Shown piece by piece: positions 23,904-33,175 of a stretch of 53,152 nt of DNA (its first letter is position 1; each line of letters opens with the position of its first letter). The stretch is from Nonomuraea terrae (lineage in GTDB: Bacteria > Actinomycetota > Actinomycetes > Streptosporangiales > Streptosporangiaceae): positions 1 through 53,152 of the forward strand of contig NZ_SMKQ01000037.1 of NCBI RefSeq assembly GCF_004348995.1, in the 5' to 3' direction. A program made the translations under genes and the position numbers. The notes under the pieces are model-generated. The model worked only from the letters and a program-made list of their open reading frames with translations. It searched no databases and was not told the origin of the DNA.

Positions 23904-24578
23904 TTACCTCCTTCGTCGCCGCCTCGCTGCGCGCTCCGGCGGGCGACCCGCTACCACCCGAACCAATGTTGCAGGCGGCTCGACCTTACCGCGCCCGACG
24001 GTGACAAGCTCAGCCGTTCGCGCCCCGCTGGCGCGTAGCTCGGTCTCCGCCTCGGCGAGCTCTTCGGCCGCCCGTTCGCCCTTCATCGCGATGAGCTCGC
24101 CGCCCTCGCGCAGCAGCGGCATCGCCCATGCGAGGAGGCGGTCGAGCGGTGCCACCGCACGAGCGCTGGCGACGTCGAACTCACGTTTGCCCGCGAGCTC
24201 CTCCGCCCGCCCGCGTAGCACCTCGACGTTGCCGAGCTTGAGCGCCTCGACACTCTCCTCCAGAAAGACGGTACGCCTCAGCAGCGGTTCCAGCAGCGTG
24301 ACCGTGATATCCGGCCGGACGATCGCCAGCACCAGCCCGGGCAGGCCGGCGCCGGACCCGATGTCCACCAGTCGTACGCCGGCCGGCACGATCTCGGCCA
24401 CGACCGCGCAGTTGAGCAGGTGGCGATCCCAGATCCGCGGCACCTCCCGCGGGCCCAGCAGCCCACGGACGACACCGGGACCCGCGAGCAGCCCAGCGAA
24501 CGCGTTCGCACGCTCCCAGGCCTCCCCGGTGAAGACGTCCCGCGCAATGTCCGGCGGCTCCGGAAGCTCTTCGCTCAC
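23904..24578 (-). CDS. rsmG: 16S rRNA (guanine527-N7)-methyltransferase RsmG
   Basis: A 224-residue SAM-dependent methyltransferase modifying G527 of 16S rRNA. The Rossmann motif is VDIGSGAGLPGLVLAI (about 72-87). DRHLLNCAVV precedes it, as in E. coli RsmG (DSHILDS), and ASARAVAPLDRLLAWA is the conserved middle helix. GTG 24578 is the start. The C-terminus is very basic (RRRRRR) and its last codons hold the parA Shine-Dalgarno. Loss of this gene gives low-level streptomycin resistance in other bacteria. Confidence 0.95.
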   Translation of the reverse strand: MSEELPEPPDIARDVFTGEAWERANAFAGLLAGPGVVRGLLGPREVPRIWDRHLLNCAVVAEIVPAGVRLVDIGSGAGLPGLVLAIVRPDITVTLLEPLLRRTVFLEESVEALKLGNVEVLRGRAEELAGKREFDVASARAVAPLDRLLAWAMPLLREGGELIAMKGERAAEELAEAETELRASGARTAELVTVGRGKVEPPATLVRVVAGRPPERAARRRRRR

Positions 24579-24790
24579 TGGTCGGCTGGCCCTTTCTGGG
24601 ACTGATGGCCCTGATCGGAGTGGATGGGGTGGAAGGGGATCGGGTCCTCACCCAAGGCTACGGGTGAGATCACAAGGGAAGACTAGCGGGCCAGGGTGAA
24701 GGCGGCCGGTGAGCGCGCTGTCGCGCGGCATCGTTACCCCACGCCACCCCACGTCCACCTAAGAAGCCACATACGGCGATAAAGCGCACA

Positions 24791-24838
24791 AAATGCAAAA
24801 CGGCCGTCCACCACGCGCGACGGCGGGCGGACGGCCGG
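24791..24838 (-). terminator. terminator of the rpmH-khpB operon
   Basis: A 9-bp stem CGGCCGTCC/GGACGGCCG (24802-24810 with 24830-24838). In the leftward direction it is followed by TTTTGCATTTTG, a good U-rich tail. It lies 20 bp past the khpB stop. Confidence 0.88.
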
Positions 24839-24858
24839 ATCAGACGGCGTGAAGCGCC

Positions 24859-25347
24859 TCAGGCGGGCAGAACCACCACGTAGCGGTGGGGCTCCTCCCC
24901 CTCGGACTCGCTGCGGAGCCCGGCGGCCGCCACCGCGTCGTGGACGATCTTCCGCTCGAACGGCGTCATCGGCTGCAGCGACTTGGGCTCGCCGCGTTCC
25001 TTGACCTGGTTGGCGATCTCGGTGCCGAGCTTGCTGAGCTCGGCCCGGCGCCGCTCGCGGTAGCCGGCCACGTCGAGCATGAGCCTCGAACGCTCGCCGG
25101 TCTGGCGGTGCACGGCCAGCCGGGTCAGCTCCTGCAGGGCCTCCAGGACCTCTCCCCCAGGCCCGACCAGCTCTGTGCCCTTCACTCCCACGACGGAGAC
25201 CATGGCCCGGTCGCCCTCGACGTCCATGTCGATGTCGCCGTCGATGTCGGCGATGTCGAGAAGGCCCTCGACGTAGTCGGCAGCGATCTCGCCTTCCTGC
25301 TCCAGCGCATTGAGATCAGGAGCCTTCTCCTGCTCGGCCTCGGTCAT
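24859..25347 (-). CDS. khpB: Jag/KhpB RNA-binding protein (KH-R3H)
   Basis: A 162-residue SpoIIIJ-associated protein. An acidic N-terminus (EGEIAADYVEGLLDIADIDG) is followed by a KH-like domain (VGPGGEVLEALQELTRLAVHRQTG) and a C-terminal R3H domain with PMTPFERKIVHDAVA. It lacks the long Jag-N domain of Bacillus. ATG 25347 has AAGGAGAGG 6 nt upstream; the in-frame GTG at 25371 overlaps the yidC stop and is less likely. KhpB partners KhpA and small RNAs in other bacteria. Confidence 0.92.
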   Translation of the reverse strand: MTEAEQEKAPDLNALEQEGEIAADYVEGLLDIADIDGDIDMDVEGDRAMVSVVGVKGTELVGPGGEVLEALQELTRLAVHRQTGERSRLMLDVAGYRERRRAELSKLGTEIANQVKERGEPKSLQPMTPFERKIVHDAVAAAGLRSESEGEEPHRYVVVLPA

Positions 25348-25367
25348 GGCCGGCCTCTCCTTCGTGT

Positions 25368-26318
25368 TCACGACTTCTTGCTGCCGGTGCGCTTGCTACG
25401 GGATTGCCTGCTCGGCTGCTGCCTAATGATCTTAGGCTCCGGAGGCGGCGGGGGAGCCTGCTCTTCCGGCTGGGTCTTGCGGAGCTTCGCGATCAGGCCA
25501 GGCTTCGGCTGGACCGGGATGACGTTGCCCTTGGCGTCGTACTGCGGCATGGGGTGCCGACTGTAGAACCAGTGCTGCTGACCGAGCGTCCACACGTTGG
25601 TGGTGACCCAGTACATGATCAGGCCGAGCGGGAAGTTCAGGCTGAAGAAGGCGAACAGCGGCGAGATGTACATCAGGATCTTCTGCTGCTGTGCCATGGG
25701 GTTGTCCGGCATCTGCTGAATCGAGCGGGTGACGCTCTGCCGGACGGTGAGGAACGTGGTCAGGGAGCTGACCGCCACGAAGATCGCCAGGACCACCTTG
25801 GTCGTGACGGGGTTCGCGCTGAAGCTGATGATCTGCTCCGACGACATCCAGAAGTTCGCCGGCAGCGGCGCGCCGAAGATATGCGCCTTACGGGCGCTGT
25901 CGACGAGCTCCTGCGTCATGCCGTACTTCGCATGGCCGTCGGCCATGTTGTGGAGCACGGTGAACATGGAGATGAAGATGGGGAACTGGGCGACCACAGG
26001 AAGACAGCCGCCGAGCGGATTGGCGCCCGCTCCTTGGTAGAGCGCCATGACCTCCTGGTTCATGCGCTGCTTGTCGTTCTTGTAGCGCTTGCGCAGTTCC
26101 TGAACCTTGGGGGCGAGTTCCTGCATCTTCCGCGACGAGCGCATCTGCTTGAGGAAGAGCGGGAAGATCAGGACCCTCATCAGCACGGTCAGCGTGATGA
26201 TCGTCAACGCCCAGGTCAGACCGCTGTCCGGGTCGAGGACCGTGCTGTATGCAGAATGGATCCAGATGATGACGTGGGCTACGGCTTGGTACAGCCAGCT
26301 CAGCCAGGACAGCTCCAC
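25368..26318 (-). CDS. yidC: membrane protein insertase YidC
   Basis: A 316-residue Oxa1/YidC-type insertase of five-helix Gram-positive topology. Conserved segments are LTWALTIITLTVLMRVLIFPLFLKQM with the groove Arg, GGCLPVVAQFPIFISMF, MYISPLFAFFSLNFPLGLIMYW and a basic, Pro-rich cytoplasmic tail ending SRSKRTGSKKS. GTG 26318 has AAGGGAGAT about 6 nt upstream, at the end of yidD; the frame opens at 26375. No lipobox is seen, unlike Bacillus YidC. The operon order rnpA-yidD-yidC-khpB is standard. Confidence 0.95.
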   Translation of the reverse strand: MELSWLSWLYQAVAHVIIWIHSAYSTVLDPDSGLTWALTIITLTVLMRVLIFPLFLKQMRSSRKMQELAPKVQELRKRYKNDKQRMNQEVMALYQGAGANPLGGCLPVVAQFPIFISMFTVLHNMADGHAKYGMTQELVDSARKAHIFGAPLPANFWMSSEQIISFSANPVTTKVVLAIFVAVSSLTTFLTVRQSVTRSIQQMPDNPMAQQQKILMYISPLFAFFSLNFPLGLIMYWVTTNVWTLGQQHWFYSRHPMPQYDAKGNVIPVQPKPGLIAKLRKTQPEEQAPPPPPEPKIIRQQPSRQSRSKRTGSKKS

Positions 26319-26322
26319 CGAG

Positions 26323-26604
26323 CTATCTCCCTTGCGTTTCGTGGGACCGGACCGGGCGTGGGGGCACCGGGTCAATACCTCCGGGATGGAATGGGTGGCA
26401 CCGCCCGATGCGCCGGACAGTCAACCAGATGCCGCGCAATGCACCGTGTACGGCGATCGCCTCGAGCCCGTACGCACTGCACGACGGGTAGAAGCGGCAG
26501 CGCGGGCCGAGCAGCGGACTGATGAACGCCCGGTAGAACCGGATGGGGACGATGAGCACCCGAGCGGCAACGCTCGGCGCCACGTCTTGCGGCTGCTCCG
26601 TCAT
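26323..26604 (-). CDS. yidD: membrane protein insertion efficiency factor YidD
   Basis: A 93-residue protein with the DUF37 signature [23 protein letters not shown] (three cysteines) and [24 protein letters not shown]. It helps YidC insert membrane proteins. Its ATG overlaps the rnpA stop (26601-26604), and it ends 4 bp before yidC, supplying that gene's ribosome binding site. Confidence 0.95.
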   Translation of the reverse strand: MTEQPQDVAPSVAARVLIVPIRFYRAFISPLLGPRCRFYPSCSAYGLEAIAVHGALRGIWLTVRRIGRCHPFHPGGIDPVPPRPVRSHETQGR

Positions 26605-26963
26605 CTGTGTCCACCCGTCGAGGACTCGCGCCGCCTGAGCAAACGATCCAGTGCGGAATCGAGCTCGGCGGCCAGGTGCTCGAATCGCGCGGACGCGGCC
26701 GGTGGATTGGCGCGTACCACAAGCAGGCTACCTCTCGGAAGCCTGTGGAGACGGTCCCGCATCAGGTGTCGGAGCCGCCGTTTGACCTTGTTCCGGGTCA
26801 CCGCGTCGCCGACGGCCTTGCTTACCACGAATCCCACCAGAGGCGGATCTTCCCCTGATACGGCAAAATGCACCACCAGGGTGGGGCGACCGGCGCGTCG
26901 CCCGCGCTTGATCGCCTTCTCGAACTCCTCCCCGCGTCGCATGCGGGATTGCCGGGACAGCAC
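26601..26963 (-). CDS. rnpA: ribonuclease P protein component
   Basis: A 120-residue basic protein that binds RNase P RNA for 5' processing of tRNAs. Contains the RNR signature in [19 protein letters not shown] (about 53-71) and the opening [24 protein letters not shown] start at 26963. Follows rpmH by 62 bp in the conserved order. Confidence 0.96.
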   Translation of the reverse strand: MLSRQSRMRRGEEFEKAIKRGRRAGRPTLVVHFAVSGEDPPLVGFVVSKAVGDAVTRNKVKRRLRHLMRDRLHRLPRGSLLVVRANPPAASARFEHLAAELDSALDRLLRRRESSTGGHR

Positions 26964-27025
26964 CGTATATGCCTATCGCCCGCCGGTGAGAACCACCGGC
27001 GGGCCGACTATCGGGCGCGGGACGA

Positions 27026-27163
27026 TCAGGCCGACAGCTTCTCGCGGCCCTTGCGGCGGCGAGCGGCGAGGATGGCGCGACCGGCCCGGGTGCGCATCCG
27101 CAGCCGGAAGCCGTGGGTCTTCGCGCGGCGACGGTTGTTCGGCTGGAAAGTACGCTTGCTCAC
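27026..27163 (-). CDS. rpmH: 50S ribosomal protein L34
   Basis: A 45-residue L34, [20 protein letters not shown] at the start and RKGREKLSA at the end, with essentially the universal sequence. GTG 27163 has GGAG about 9 nt upstream. First gene of the leftward operon and divergent from dnaA. Confidence 0.98.
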   Translation of the reverse strand: MSKRTFQPNNRRRAKTHGFRLRMRTRAGRAILAARRRKGREKLSA

Positions 27164-27275
27164 GGGTGGGCTCCAGGCTCGAAGGTGCGCCACAAGGACG
27201 CTTAATACACATGGATGGCCTGCCAGAAAAGCGAGGGCACGCGAAATAGCCGTCGCGTGACAAGCCGACCGTCGT

Positions 27276-27305
27276 ACGTTACGGGGCAAGGACCGCTCAG
27301 GTCAA
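27276..27305 (-). promoter_or_regulatory. rpmH operon promoter (TTGACC-N18-TAACGT)
   Basis: On the minus strand TTGACC (27305-27300) and TAACGT (27281-27276) are 18 nt apart, about 110 bp upstream of the rpmH start. It is a plausible housekeeping promoter, read by eye. Confidence 0.5.
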
Positions 27306-27609
27306 ACCAGCGCGGTTATCCACCAATCCACAGGCCGCTTTTCCACCGCCGGCCACACGTCCACAGTATGTGCACTCCGGTGCCACTAGGCTGTGGACAA
27401 CATCTTGAACACAGCTGTGCACATCGCTACTGTCAGCCCTTCTGGGCCGCTCAGAGCCTGTGGACAGCCTGTGGATCACCTGTGGAGGGCCGCGGCTCGA
27501 CGCCCGGCCACCACATGTGGACGAACAGGCCGCTCATCCATGTGGGCGGCCGTGTCATGTGGACAGACCAACGCGGGGGGCCGCGAGATCGAGGAGGGGG
27601 ATCCACACC
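27306..27609. promoter_or_regulatory. dnaA upstream region with DnaA-box-like motifs
   Basis: Contains TTATCCACC (27316-27324), TGTGGACAA (27392-27400, perfect box in reverse) and three CCTGTGGA octamers at 27457, 27468 and 27479, exactly 11 bp apart. The boxes surround a candidate dnaA promoter and would allow autoregulation. Confidence 0.75.
27405..27433 (+). promoter_or_regulatory. candidate dnaA promoter (TTGAAC-N17-TACTGT)
   Basis: TTGAAC (27405-27410) and TACTGT (27428-27433) have an ideal 17-nt spacer. A perfect DnaA box ends 5 bp upstream, and three 11-bp-phased octamers lie 24-53 bp downstream. Transcript leader would be about 170 nt. Confidence 0.5.
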
Positions 27610-29190
27610 GTGAACGGTGTCGACCTCGGCACGGTATGGGCGAGGGCCCTGGGTAACTTCCTCAACGAGAACGTGCCGATACAGCAGCGCACGTGGCTGG
27701 CGATGGTGCGCCCCATCGCCCTGGCCAACGACACGATCGTGCTCGGCGTCCCGAACGACTTCGTCAAGGACCTCATCGAGGGCAAGCTGCGCTCGCTCGT
27801 GGTGCACGCTCTGTCTCAGGAGCTCGGCCGGACCATGCGGCTGGCCGTGATGATCGACACCACGGCGCCCGAGCAGTCGCCGGGCGACGGTCATCAACAG
27901 CCTGTGACTCACAGTTATCCCCAGGGTGTGGAGAGTCAGCTGCGTTATTCACAGGCCGCGCAGCCGCAGCACAACCCCGCTTCCGAGCCGCCCCAGTACT
28001 ACTCGCCGCAGCCGGAGCAGCCTCAGGTATCCACCGAATATCCACAGCAGAGCTTCTCTTTTGAACAGGCGCAGCCGTACACACCGCCTGTGGAGAAGAC
28101 GCCCGAGCCGGCGCCGAACCGGTGGGAGGCGAAGAGCAGCAAGCCCAGCGAACCGGCTCGGCTCAACCAGAAGTACACGTTCGAGACATTCGTCATCGGC
28201 GCCAGCAACCGCTTCGCCCACGCGGCGGCCGTCGCGGTCGCCGAGTCGCCGGCGAAGGCGTACAACCCGCTGTTCATCTACGGCGATTCGGGGCTGGGGA
28301 AGACGCACCTGCTGCACGCGATCGGGCATTACGCCCAAAGCCTGTACGACGGCGCGCGGGTGAGGTACGTGAGCTCGGAGGAGTTCACCAACGACTTCAT
28401 CAACAGCATCCGCGACCACAAGGCCGACGGGTTCCGCGGCCGCTACCGGGCGATCGACATCCTGCTGGTGGACGACATCCAGTTCCTGGAGGGCAAGGAG
28501 CAGACGCAGGAGGAGTTCTTCCACACCTTCAACACGCTCCACAACGCCAACAAGCAGATCGTCATCTCCAGCGACCGGGCGCCGAAGCAGCTGATCACGC
28601 TGGAGGACCGGCTGCGCAACCGGTTCGAATGGGGCCTGATCACCGACGTCCAGCCGCCGGAGCTGGAGACCCGGATCGCCATCCTCAGGAAGAAGGCCAT
28701 CCAGGAGGGCCTGGCGGCGCCGCCCGAGGTGCTCGAGTACATCGCCAGCCGCATCTCCACCAACATCCGCGAGCTCGAAGGCGCGCTGATCAGGGTGACC
28801 GCGTTCGCCAGCCTCAACCGGCAGGGCGTCGACCTGCAGCTCGCCGAGGTGGTGCTGAAGGACCTGATCACCTCGGAGTCCGACACCGAGATCACCATCG
28901 CGGCGATCATGACGGAGACCGCCAACTACTTCGGCATCAGCATCGACGACCTGTGCGGCACCTCGCGCAGCCGGGCACTCGTGAACGCGCGGCAGATCGC
29001 CATGTACCTGGCGCGCGAGCTGACCGAGCTGTCGCTGCCGAAGATCGGCCAGCAGTTCGGCGGGCGCGACCACACCACCGTCATGCACGCCGAGCGGAAG
29101 ATCCGGTCGCTGATCGCGGAGCGGCGGTCGATGTACAACCAGGTCAACGAGCTGACAATGCGGATCAAGCAGACGCAGCGTGGCTCGTGA
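27610..29190 (+). CDS. dnaA: chromosomal replication initiator DnaA
   Basis: A 526-residue AAA+ initiator. Domain I is at about 1-95. Domain II is a long Pro/Gln-rich linker (about 100-190). Domain III carries Walker [10 protein letters not shown] (about 225-233) and Walker [13 protein letters not shown]. Domain IV carries the DnaA signature [17 protein letters not shown] (about 485-501). GTG 27610 has GAGGAGGGGG 9 nt upstream; the frame is open from 27460. Domain II DNA itself contains TTATCCCCA (27914), TTATTCACA and ATATCCACA (28038), encoding YPQ-type residues. Confidence 0.97.
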   Translation: MNGVDLGTVWARALGNFLNENVPIQQRTWLAMVRPIALANDTIVLGVPNDFVKDLIEGKLRSLVVHALSQELGRTMRLAVMIDTTAPEQSPGDGHQQPVTHSYPQGVESQLRYSQAAQPQHNPASEPPQYYSPQPEQPQVSTEYPQQSFSFEQAQPYTPPVEKTPEPAPNRWEAKSSKPSEPARLNQKYTFETFVIGASNRFAHAAAVAVAESPAKAYNPLFIYGDSGLGKTHLLHAIGHYAQSLYDGARVRYVSSEEFTNDFINSIRDHKADGFRGRYRAIDILLVDDIQFLEGKEQTQEEFFHTFNTLHNANKQIVISSDRAPKQLITLEDRLRNRFEWGLITDVQPPELETRIAILRKKAIQEGLAAPPEVLEYIASRISTNIRELEGALIRVTAFASLNRQGVDLQLAEVVLKDLITSESDTEITIAAIMTETANYFGISIDDLCGTSRSRALVNARQIAMYLARELTELSLPKIGQQFGGRDHTTVMHAERKIRSLIAERRSMYNQVNELTMRIKQTQRGS

Positions 29191-29736
29191 CGTCGTACAC
29201 AGCCTGTGGAAAACACTGTGGACCAGCGGAAACGCAAAATCGTGCCTGCGGAATGCCCAGCAATGCCAGGAAAAATCGGTCCACATAGGCTGGGGACAAC
29301 AGTGGGGACATCCTGGGGAGAACCTGGGGACTACTCGGGGAAAAGTGTGGATGACCTGTGGACGGCCTGTGAACAGCCGATCTGGGGCTCCAAGGGTGTC
29401 CGATTTACCCCGTGGATAAGCTGTGGAAACCTCGTGGATAACTGCCGGTTGCCCGTGGATGAAGGCACCAAGATCTGGGGACGGCCTGTGGGCAACGAAT
29501 CTCCATCCCCAGGCGCGCGAGTTCTCCCCAGGCTCCACCCACACCGGCGGTGGATGAAGAAACGCCCGCTGACCAGCGAGGACACCAGTTGTCCCCAGTT
29601 TCCACAGCCCCTAGTGTGATGACCTCTTATCTCTCTAACTAAGAAACTCAAAGACTCATAGAGGGGCCCCTCCCGGAGCGCGAGTGCGGGAGAGTGGACT
29701 CCTTGGAATCAACGACGAACCAGGAGGCTGATCACC
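29191..29736. other. oriC: origin of replication oriC
   Basis: The dnaA-dnaN spacer of 546 bp is dense in DnaA-box-like 9-mers. On the plus strand: CTGTGGAAA (29204), CTGTGGACC (29216), TGTGGATGA (29346), CTGTGGACG (29356), CGTGGATAA (29411 and 29433), CTGTGGAAA (29421), CGTGGATGA (29454). In the opposite sense: TTGTCCCCA (29589) and TTTCCACAG (29599). The only AT-rich stretch, 29615-29662 (CTTATCTCTCTAACTAAG...), follows the last boxes on the dnaN side and is the likely unwinding element. No ORF fits here. Confidence 0.93.
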
Positions 29737-30876
29737 GTGATGTTCCGAATCGAGCGAGACGTCCTCGCTGAGGCGGTGGCATGGACGGCGCGCAGCCTCC
29801 CGGCGCGTCCGTCTGTGCCCGTGCTGGCCGGCATGCGCCTGGAGGTGACCGAGGAGCAGCAGCTCAAACTCTCGGGCTTCGACTACGAGGTCTCCGCCGA
29901 GGTCACCCTCGAGCTCCACACCGGTGAGCCGGGAGTCGTCCTGGTCTCGGGCAAGCTACTCGCCGAGATCACGCGCGCGCTTCCCGCACAGCCTGTGGAC
30001 TTCGTGGTGGACGGCGCCAAGGCGGTCGTCACCTGTGGCAGCGCGCGATTCACACTCCTCACCATGCCTGTGGAGGACTACCCCTCGCTCCCGGCGATGC
30101 CGCCGGCCGCGGGCCGGGTAGGCAGCGACGTGTTCGCCTCGGCCGTGGCGCAGGTCGCCGTCGCCGCCGGACGCGACGACACGCTGCCGATGCTCACGGG
30201 CGTGCGCATGGAGATCGAGGGCGACACGGTCACCCTCGCCGCGACCGACCGCTACCGGCTGGCCGTTCGCGAGCTGAAGTGGCAGCCGGGGCAGCCCGAC
30301 TTCTCGGCGATCGCGATGATCCCGGGCAAGACCCTCGCCGACACGGCCAAGGCGCTCGGCACGAGCGGCGCCGAGGTGGAGATCGCGCTCAGCTCCGCCG
30401 GCGGCAAGGGTGAGGGCATGATCGGCTTCTCCAGCAACGGGCGGCGTACGACGACGCGGCTGCTCGACCCCGAGTTCCCGAAGTACCGCTCACTGCTGCC
30501 GACGGAGTTCTCCGCCCGCGCCGACCTGTCCACAGGCCCGTTCGTGGAGGCGGTCAAGCGCGTGGCCCTGGTCGCCGAGCGCAACACTCCCGTACGGCTG
30601 GCGTTCAGGAGCGGCGAGGTCGTGCTGGAGGCCGGCAGCGGCGACGAGGCGCAGGCCGTCGAGGCACTGCCTGTGGACTACGAGGGCGAGGAGATGAACA
30701 TCGCCTTCAACCACCAGTTCCTGCTGGAGGGCCTTGGGGCCATCGACTCCGACGTCGCGCGGCTGCAGATGACCACGTCGACGAAGCCCGCCATCCTCAC
30801 CGGCGGCAAGCCTGTGGACGACGGGGGCGTCACCGACTACCGTTACCTGATCATGCCCATCCGCCTGTCAGGCTGA
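29737..30876 (+). CDS. dnaN: DNA polymerase III beta sliding clamp
   Basis: A 379-residue clamp of three repeated domains (about 1-120, 130-250, 255-379), opening MFRIERDVLAEAVAWTARSL and ending YRYLIMPIRL, the canonical C-terminus that forms the hydrophobic binding pocket. CAGGAGG lies 9 nt before GTG 29737; the adjacent ATG (29740) is an equal alternative. The CCTGTGGA octamer recurs in it as Pro-Val-Asp/Glu codons (29992, 30066, 30670, 30812). Confidence 0.97.
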   Translation: MMFRIERDVLAEAVAWTARSLPARPSVPVLAGMRLEVTEEQQLKLSGFDYEVSAEVTLELHTGEPGVVLVSGKLLAEITRALPAQPVDFVVDGAKAVVTCGSARFTLLTMPVEDYPSLPAMPPAAGRVGSDVFASAVAQVAVAAGRDDTLPMLTGVRMEIEGDTVTLAATDRYRLAVRELKWQPGQPDFSAIAMIPGKTLADTAKALGTSGAEVEIALSSAGGKGEGMIGFSSNGRRTTTRLLDPEFPKYRSLLPTEFSARADLSTGPFVEAVKRVALVAERNTPVRLAFRSGEVVLEAGSGDEAQAVEALPVDYEGEEMNIAFNHQFLLEGLGAIDSDVARLQMTTSTKPAILTGGKPVDDGGVTDYRYLIMPIRLSG

Positions 30877-30921
30877 GCCTGTCATCAGAGATGATGGAAC
30901 CCTGACAAGGGGGTTGGACAC

Positions 30922-31866
30922 ATGCAGATCGGCATGATCGGACTGGGCAAGATGGGCGGCAACATGGCCGAACGGCTGCGCCGTGGCGGTCATGAGGTGG
31001 TCGGCTACGACCGTGATCCGGCGATCAGCGACGTCGGCAGCCTGAAGGAGCTGGTCGAGCGCCTACAGGCCCCGCGCGCGATCTGGGTCATGGTGCCCGC
31101 CGGCAAACCCACCCAGACCACCGTCGACGACCTGGGCCAGCTGCTCAGCGAGGGCGACCTCGTCGTCGACGGCGGCAATTCGCACTACGCGGACGACCAG
31201 AAGCACGCCGCCGAGCTGGCCCAGAAGGGCATCGGCTTCGTCGACTGCGGCGTCAGCGGCGGCGTCTGGGGCCTGCAGAACGGCTACGCCCTCATGTGCG
31301 GCGGCGACAGGTCCGACGTCGACCGCCTCATGCCGATCTTCGAGACCCTCAAGCCCGAGGGCCGCGACGGCTTCGTCCACGCGGGCGACGTCGGCGCCGG
31401 CCACTTCGCGAAGATGGTCCACAACGGCATCGAGTACGGCATGATGCAGGCGTTCGCGGAGGGCTGGGAGCTGCTCGAGGCCTCCGACATCGTCAAGGAC
31501 GTCAAGGGCTCCTTCGCCAGCTGGCGCACCGGCACCGTCATCCGCTCGTGGCTGCTCGACCTGCTGGTACGCGCGCTCGACGACGACGAGCACCTCGAGC
31601 AGCTGCGCGGCTACGCACAGGACTCCGGCGAAGGCCGCTGGACGGTCCAGGCGGCCGTCGACCACGCCGTCCCGCTGCCGGTCATCACCGCCGCGCTCTA
31701 CGCCAGGTTCGCCTCGCGCCAGGACGACTCCCCGGCGATGAAGGTGGTCGCGGCGCTGCGCAACCAGTTCGGCGGCCACGCGATCACCGCCGCGGAGGGC
31801 AGCCACGCCAAGGGCGCCGACGCCCCCGGCGCCGACGTGACGCCGCCTCGCGAGGCCGATCGCTAG
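30922..31866 (+). CDS. gnd: 6-phosphogluconate dehydrogenase, decarboxylating (short form)
   Basis: A 314-residue NAD(P)-linked dehydrogenase of the pentose phosphate pathway. Rossmann GLGKMGGNM is at 7-15, catalytic-domain motifs [11 protein letters not shown] and [14 protein letters not shown] are present, and [17 protein letters not shown] supplies the catalytic lysine. It is shorter than the 470-residue E. coli Gnd because it lacks the C-terminal extension, as in other actinomycete and Bacillus GndA/YqeC forms. ATG 30922 follows AAGGGGG. Its place between dnaN and recF is typical of actinobacteria. Confidence 0.94.
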   Translation: MQIGMIGLGKMGGNMAERLRRGGHEVVGYDRDPAISDVGSLKELVERLQAPRAIWVMVPAGKPTQTTVDDLGQLLSEGDLVVDGGNSHYADDQKHAAELAQKGIGFVDCGVSGGVWGLQNGYALMCGGDRSDVDRLMPIFETLKPEGRDGFVHAGDVGAGHFAKMVHNGIEYGMMQAFAEGWELLEASDIVKDVKGSFASWRTGTVIRSWLLDLLVRALDDDEHLEQLRGYAQDSGEGRWTVQAAVDHAVPLPVITAALYARFASRQDDSPAMKVVAALRNQFGGHAITAAEGSHAKGADAPGADVTPPREADR

Positions 31867-31930
31867 GGTTTTCCACAGGAACGCATGCCGGTGCCCACAG
31901 CGGCCGCCGGGGCGCACTAACCTTCGTGGG

Positions 31931-33175
31931 GTGCATGTCGCCCACCTCTCGCTGACCGACTTCCGGTCCTACGCGTCCGTGGAGCTCGGCCTGGAGCCGG
32001 GCGTCACGGCGTTCGTGGGGCCCAACGGCCAGGGCAAGACCAACCTGGTCGAGGCCCTCGGCTACGTGGCGACGCACTCCAGCCACCGGGTGGCCAGCGA
32101 CGCGCCGCTGGTGCGGCAGGGCGCCACCCGGGCGATCGTGCGCTGCGCCGTCCACAGGGACGACCGGCGGGCGCTGATCGAGCTGGAGATCAACCCGGGG
32201 CGGGCCAACCGCGCCCGGCTCAACCGCTCGCCCGTGCCCCGCGCCCGCGACGTCGTCGGTCTGCTGCGCACGGTGCTGTTCGCGCCCGAGGACCTCGCGC
32301 TGTCCAAGGGCGACCCGTCCGAGCGCCGCCGCTTCCTCGACGACCTGCTGGTGGCCCGCACACCCCGCTTCGCGGGTGTCCGCGCCGACTACGACCGGGT
32401 GCTGAAGCAGCGCGGCGCGCTGCTGCGTACGGCCGCGCAGGCCCGCAGAGGCGCCAGGAGCCCCCGTCGGCAGGAGAAGGACAGCGGGTTCGCCGCGGCG
32501 GGCGCCGGCGACGTCCTGAGCACTCTGGAGGTCTGGGACGCCCATCTCGCGCGGCACGGTGCCGAGCTGTTGCGCGGGCGGCTGGAGCTGGTCGAGGCGC
32601 TGCGTCCGCTGGTCTCCGGTTCTTACGCCGCGCTCGCCCCGTCGAGCGCTCCCGCGACGCTCGCCTACCGCAGCACGTTGTCCACAGGTGTGGACAACGA
32701 CGAGGGTGACCAGGAGGCAGAAATCCCCGGTGAGCGGGGATCTTCCGATACACAGACGTTATCCACAGACTTGGGGAAAACCCTTGAAGACCGCCTGCGG
32801 GAGCGGCTATTGGAGGTCCGCCAGTCGGAGCTCGAACGCGGGGTCACCCTCGTCGGCCCACACCGCGACGACCTGATCCTCGGTCTCGGCGACCTGCCCG
32901 CCCGGGGCTACGCCAGCCACGGCGAGTCCTGGTCGTTCGCGCTGGCGCTCCGGCTGGCCGCGTACGACCTGCTGCGGGCCGACGGGGGCGATCCGGTGCT
33001 GATCCTCGACGACGTGTTCGCCGAGCTCGACAGTCAGCGCAGGCGGCGGCTCGCCGAGATGGTCGCGCCGGCCGAGCAGGTGCTCATCACCGCGGCCGTG
33101 CCCGACGACGTGCCCGGGGAGTTGTCGGGAAGCCGATTCGACGTCGCAGAGGGGAGTGTCACCCGTGTCCGCTGA
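31931..33175 (+). CDS. recF: DNA replication and repair protein RecF
   Basis: A 414-residue SMC-like ATPase that loads RecA at gaps. Walker [10 protein letters not shown] is at 31-39, the ABC-type signature lies near [16 protein letters not shown], and Walker B is [15 protein letters not shown] poorly conserved insertion at about 245-290 ([15 protein letters not shown]...) carries a DnaA-box inverted pair and a TTATCCACA box, the latter using a TTA leucine codon (32759). GTG 31931 start with no strong Shine-Dalgarno. The 3' end overlaps dciA. Confidence 0.94.
   Translation: MHVAHLSLTDFRSYASVELGLEPGVTAFVGPNGQGKTNLVEALGYVATHSSHRVASDAPLVRQGATRAIVRCAVHRDDRRALIELEINPGRANRARLNRSPVPRARDVVGLLRTVLFAPEDLALSKGDPSERRRFLDDLLVARTPRFAGVRADYDRVLKQRGALLRTAAQARRGARSPRRQEKDSGFAAAGAGDVLSTLEVWDAHLARHGAELLRGRLELVEALRPLVSGSYAALAPSSAPATLAYRSTLSTGVDNDEGDQEAEIPGERGSSDTQTLSTDLGKTLEDRLRERLLEVRQSELERGVTLVGPHRDDLILGLGDLPARGYASHGESWSFALALRLAAYDLLRADGGDPVLILDDVFAELDSQRRRRLAEMVAPAEQVLITAAVPDDVPGELSGSRFDVAEGSVTRVR
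32678..32767. promoter_or_regulatory. DnaA-box cluster inside recF
   Basis: TTGTCCACA (32678-32686) faces TGTGGACAA (32689-32697), forming an 18-of-20 palindrome. A third perfect box TTATCCACA lies at 32759-32767. All match the 9-bp consensus exactly, in a non-conserved part of the protein. Confidence 0.7.
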
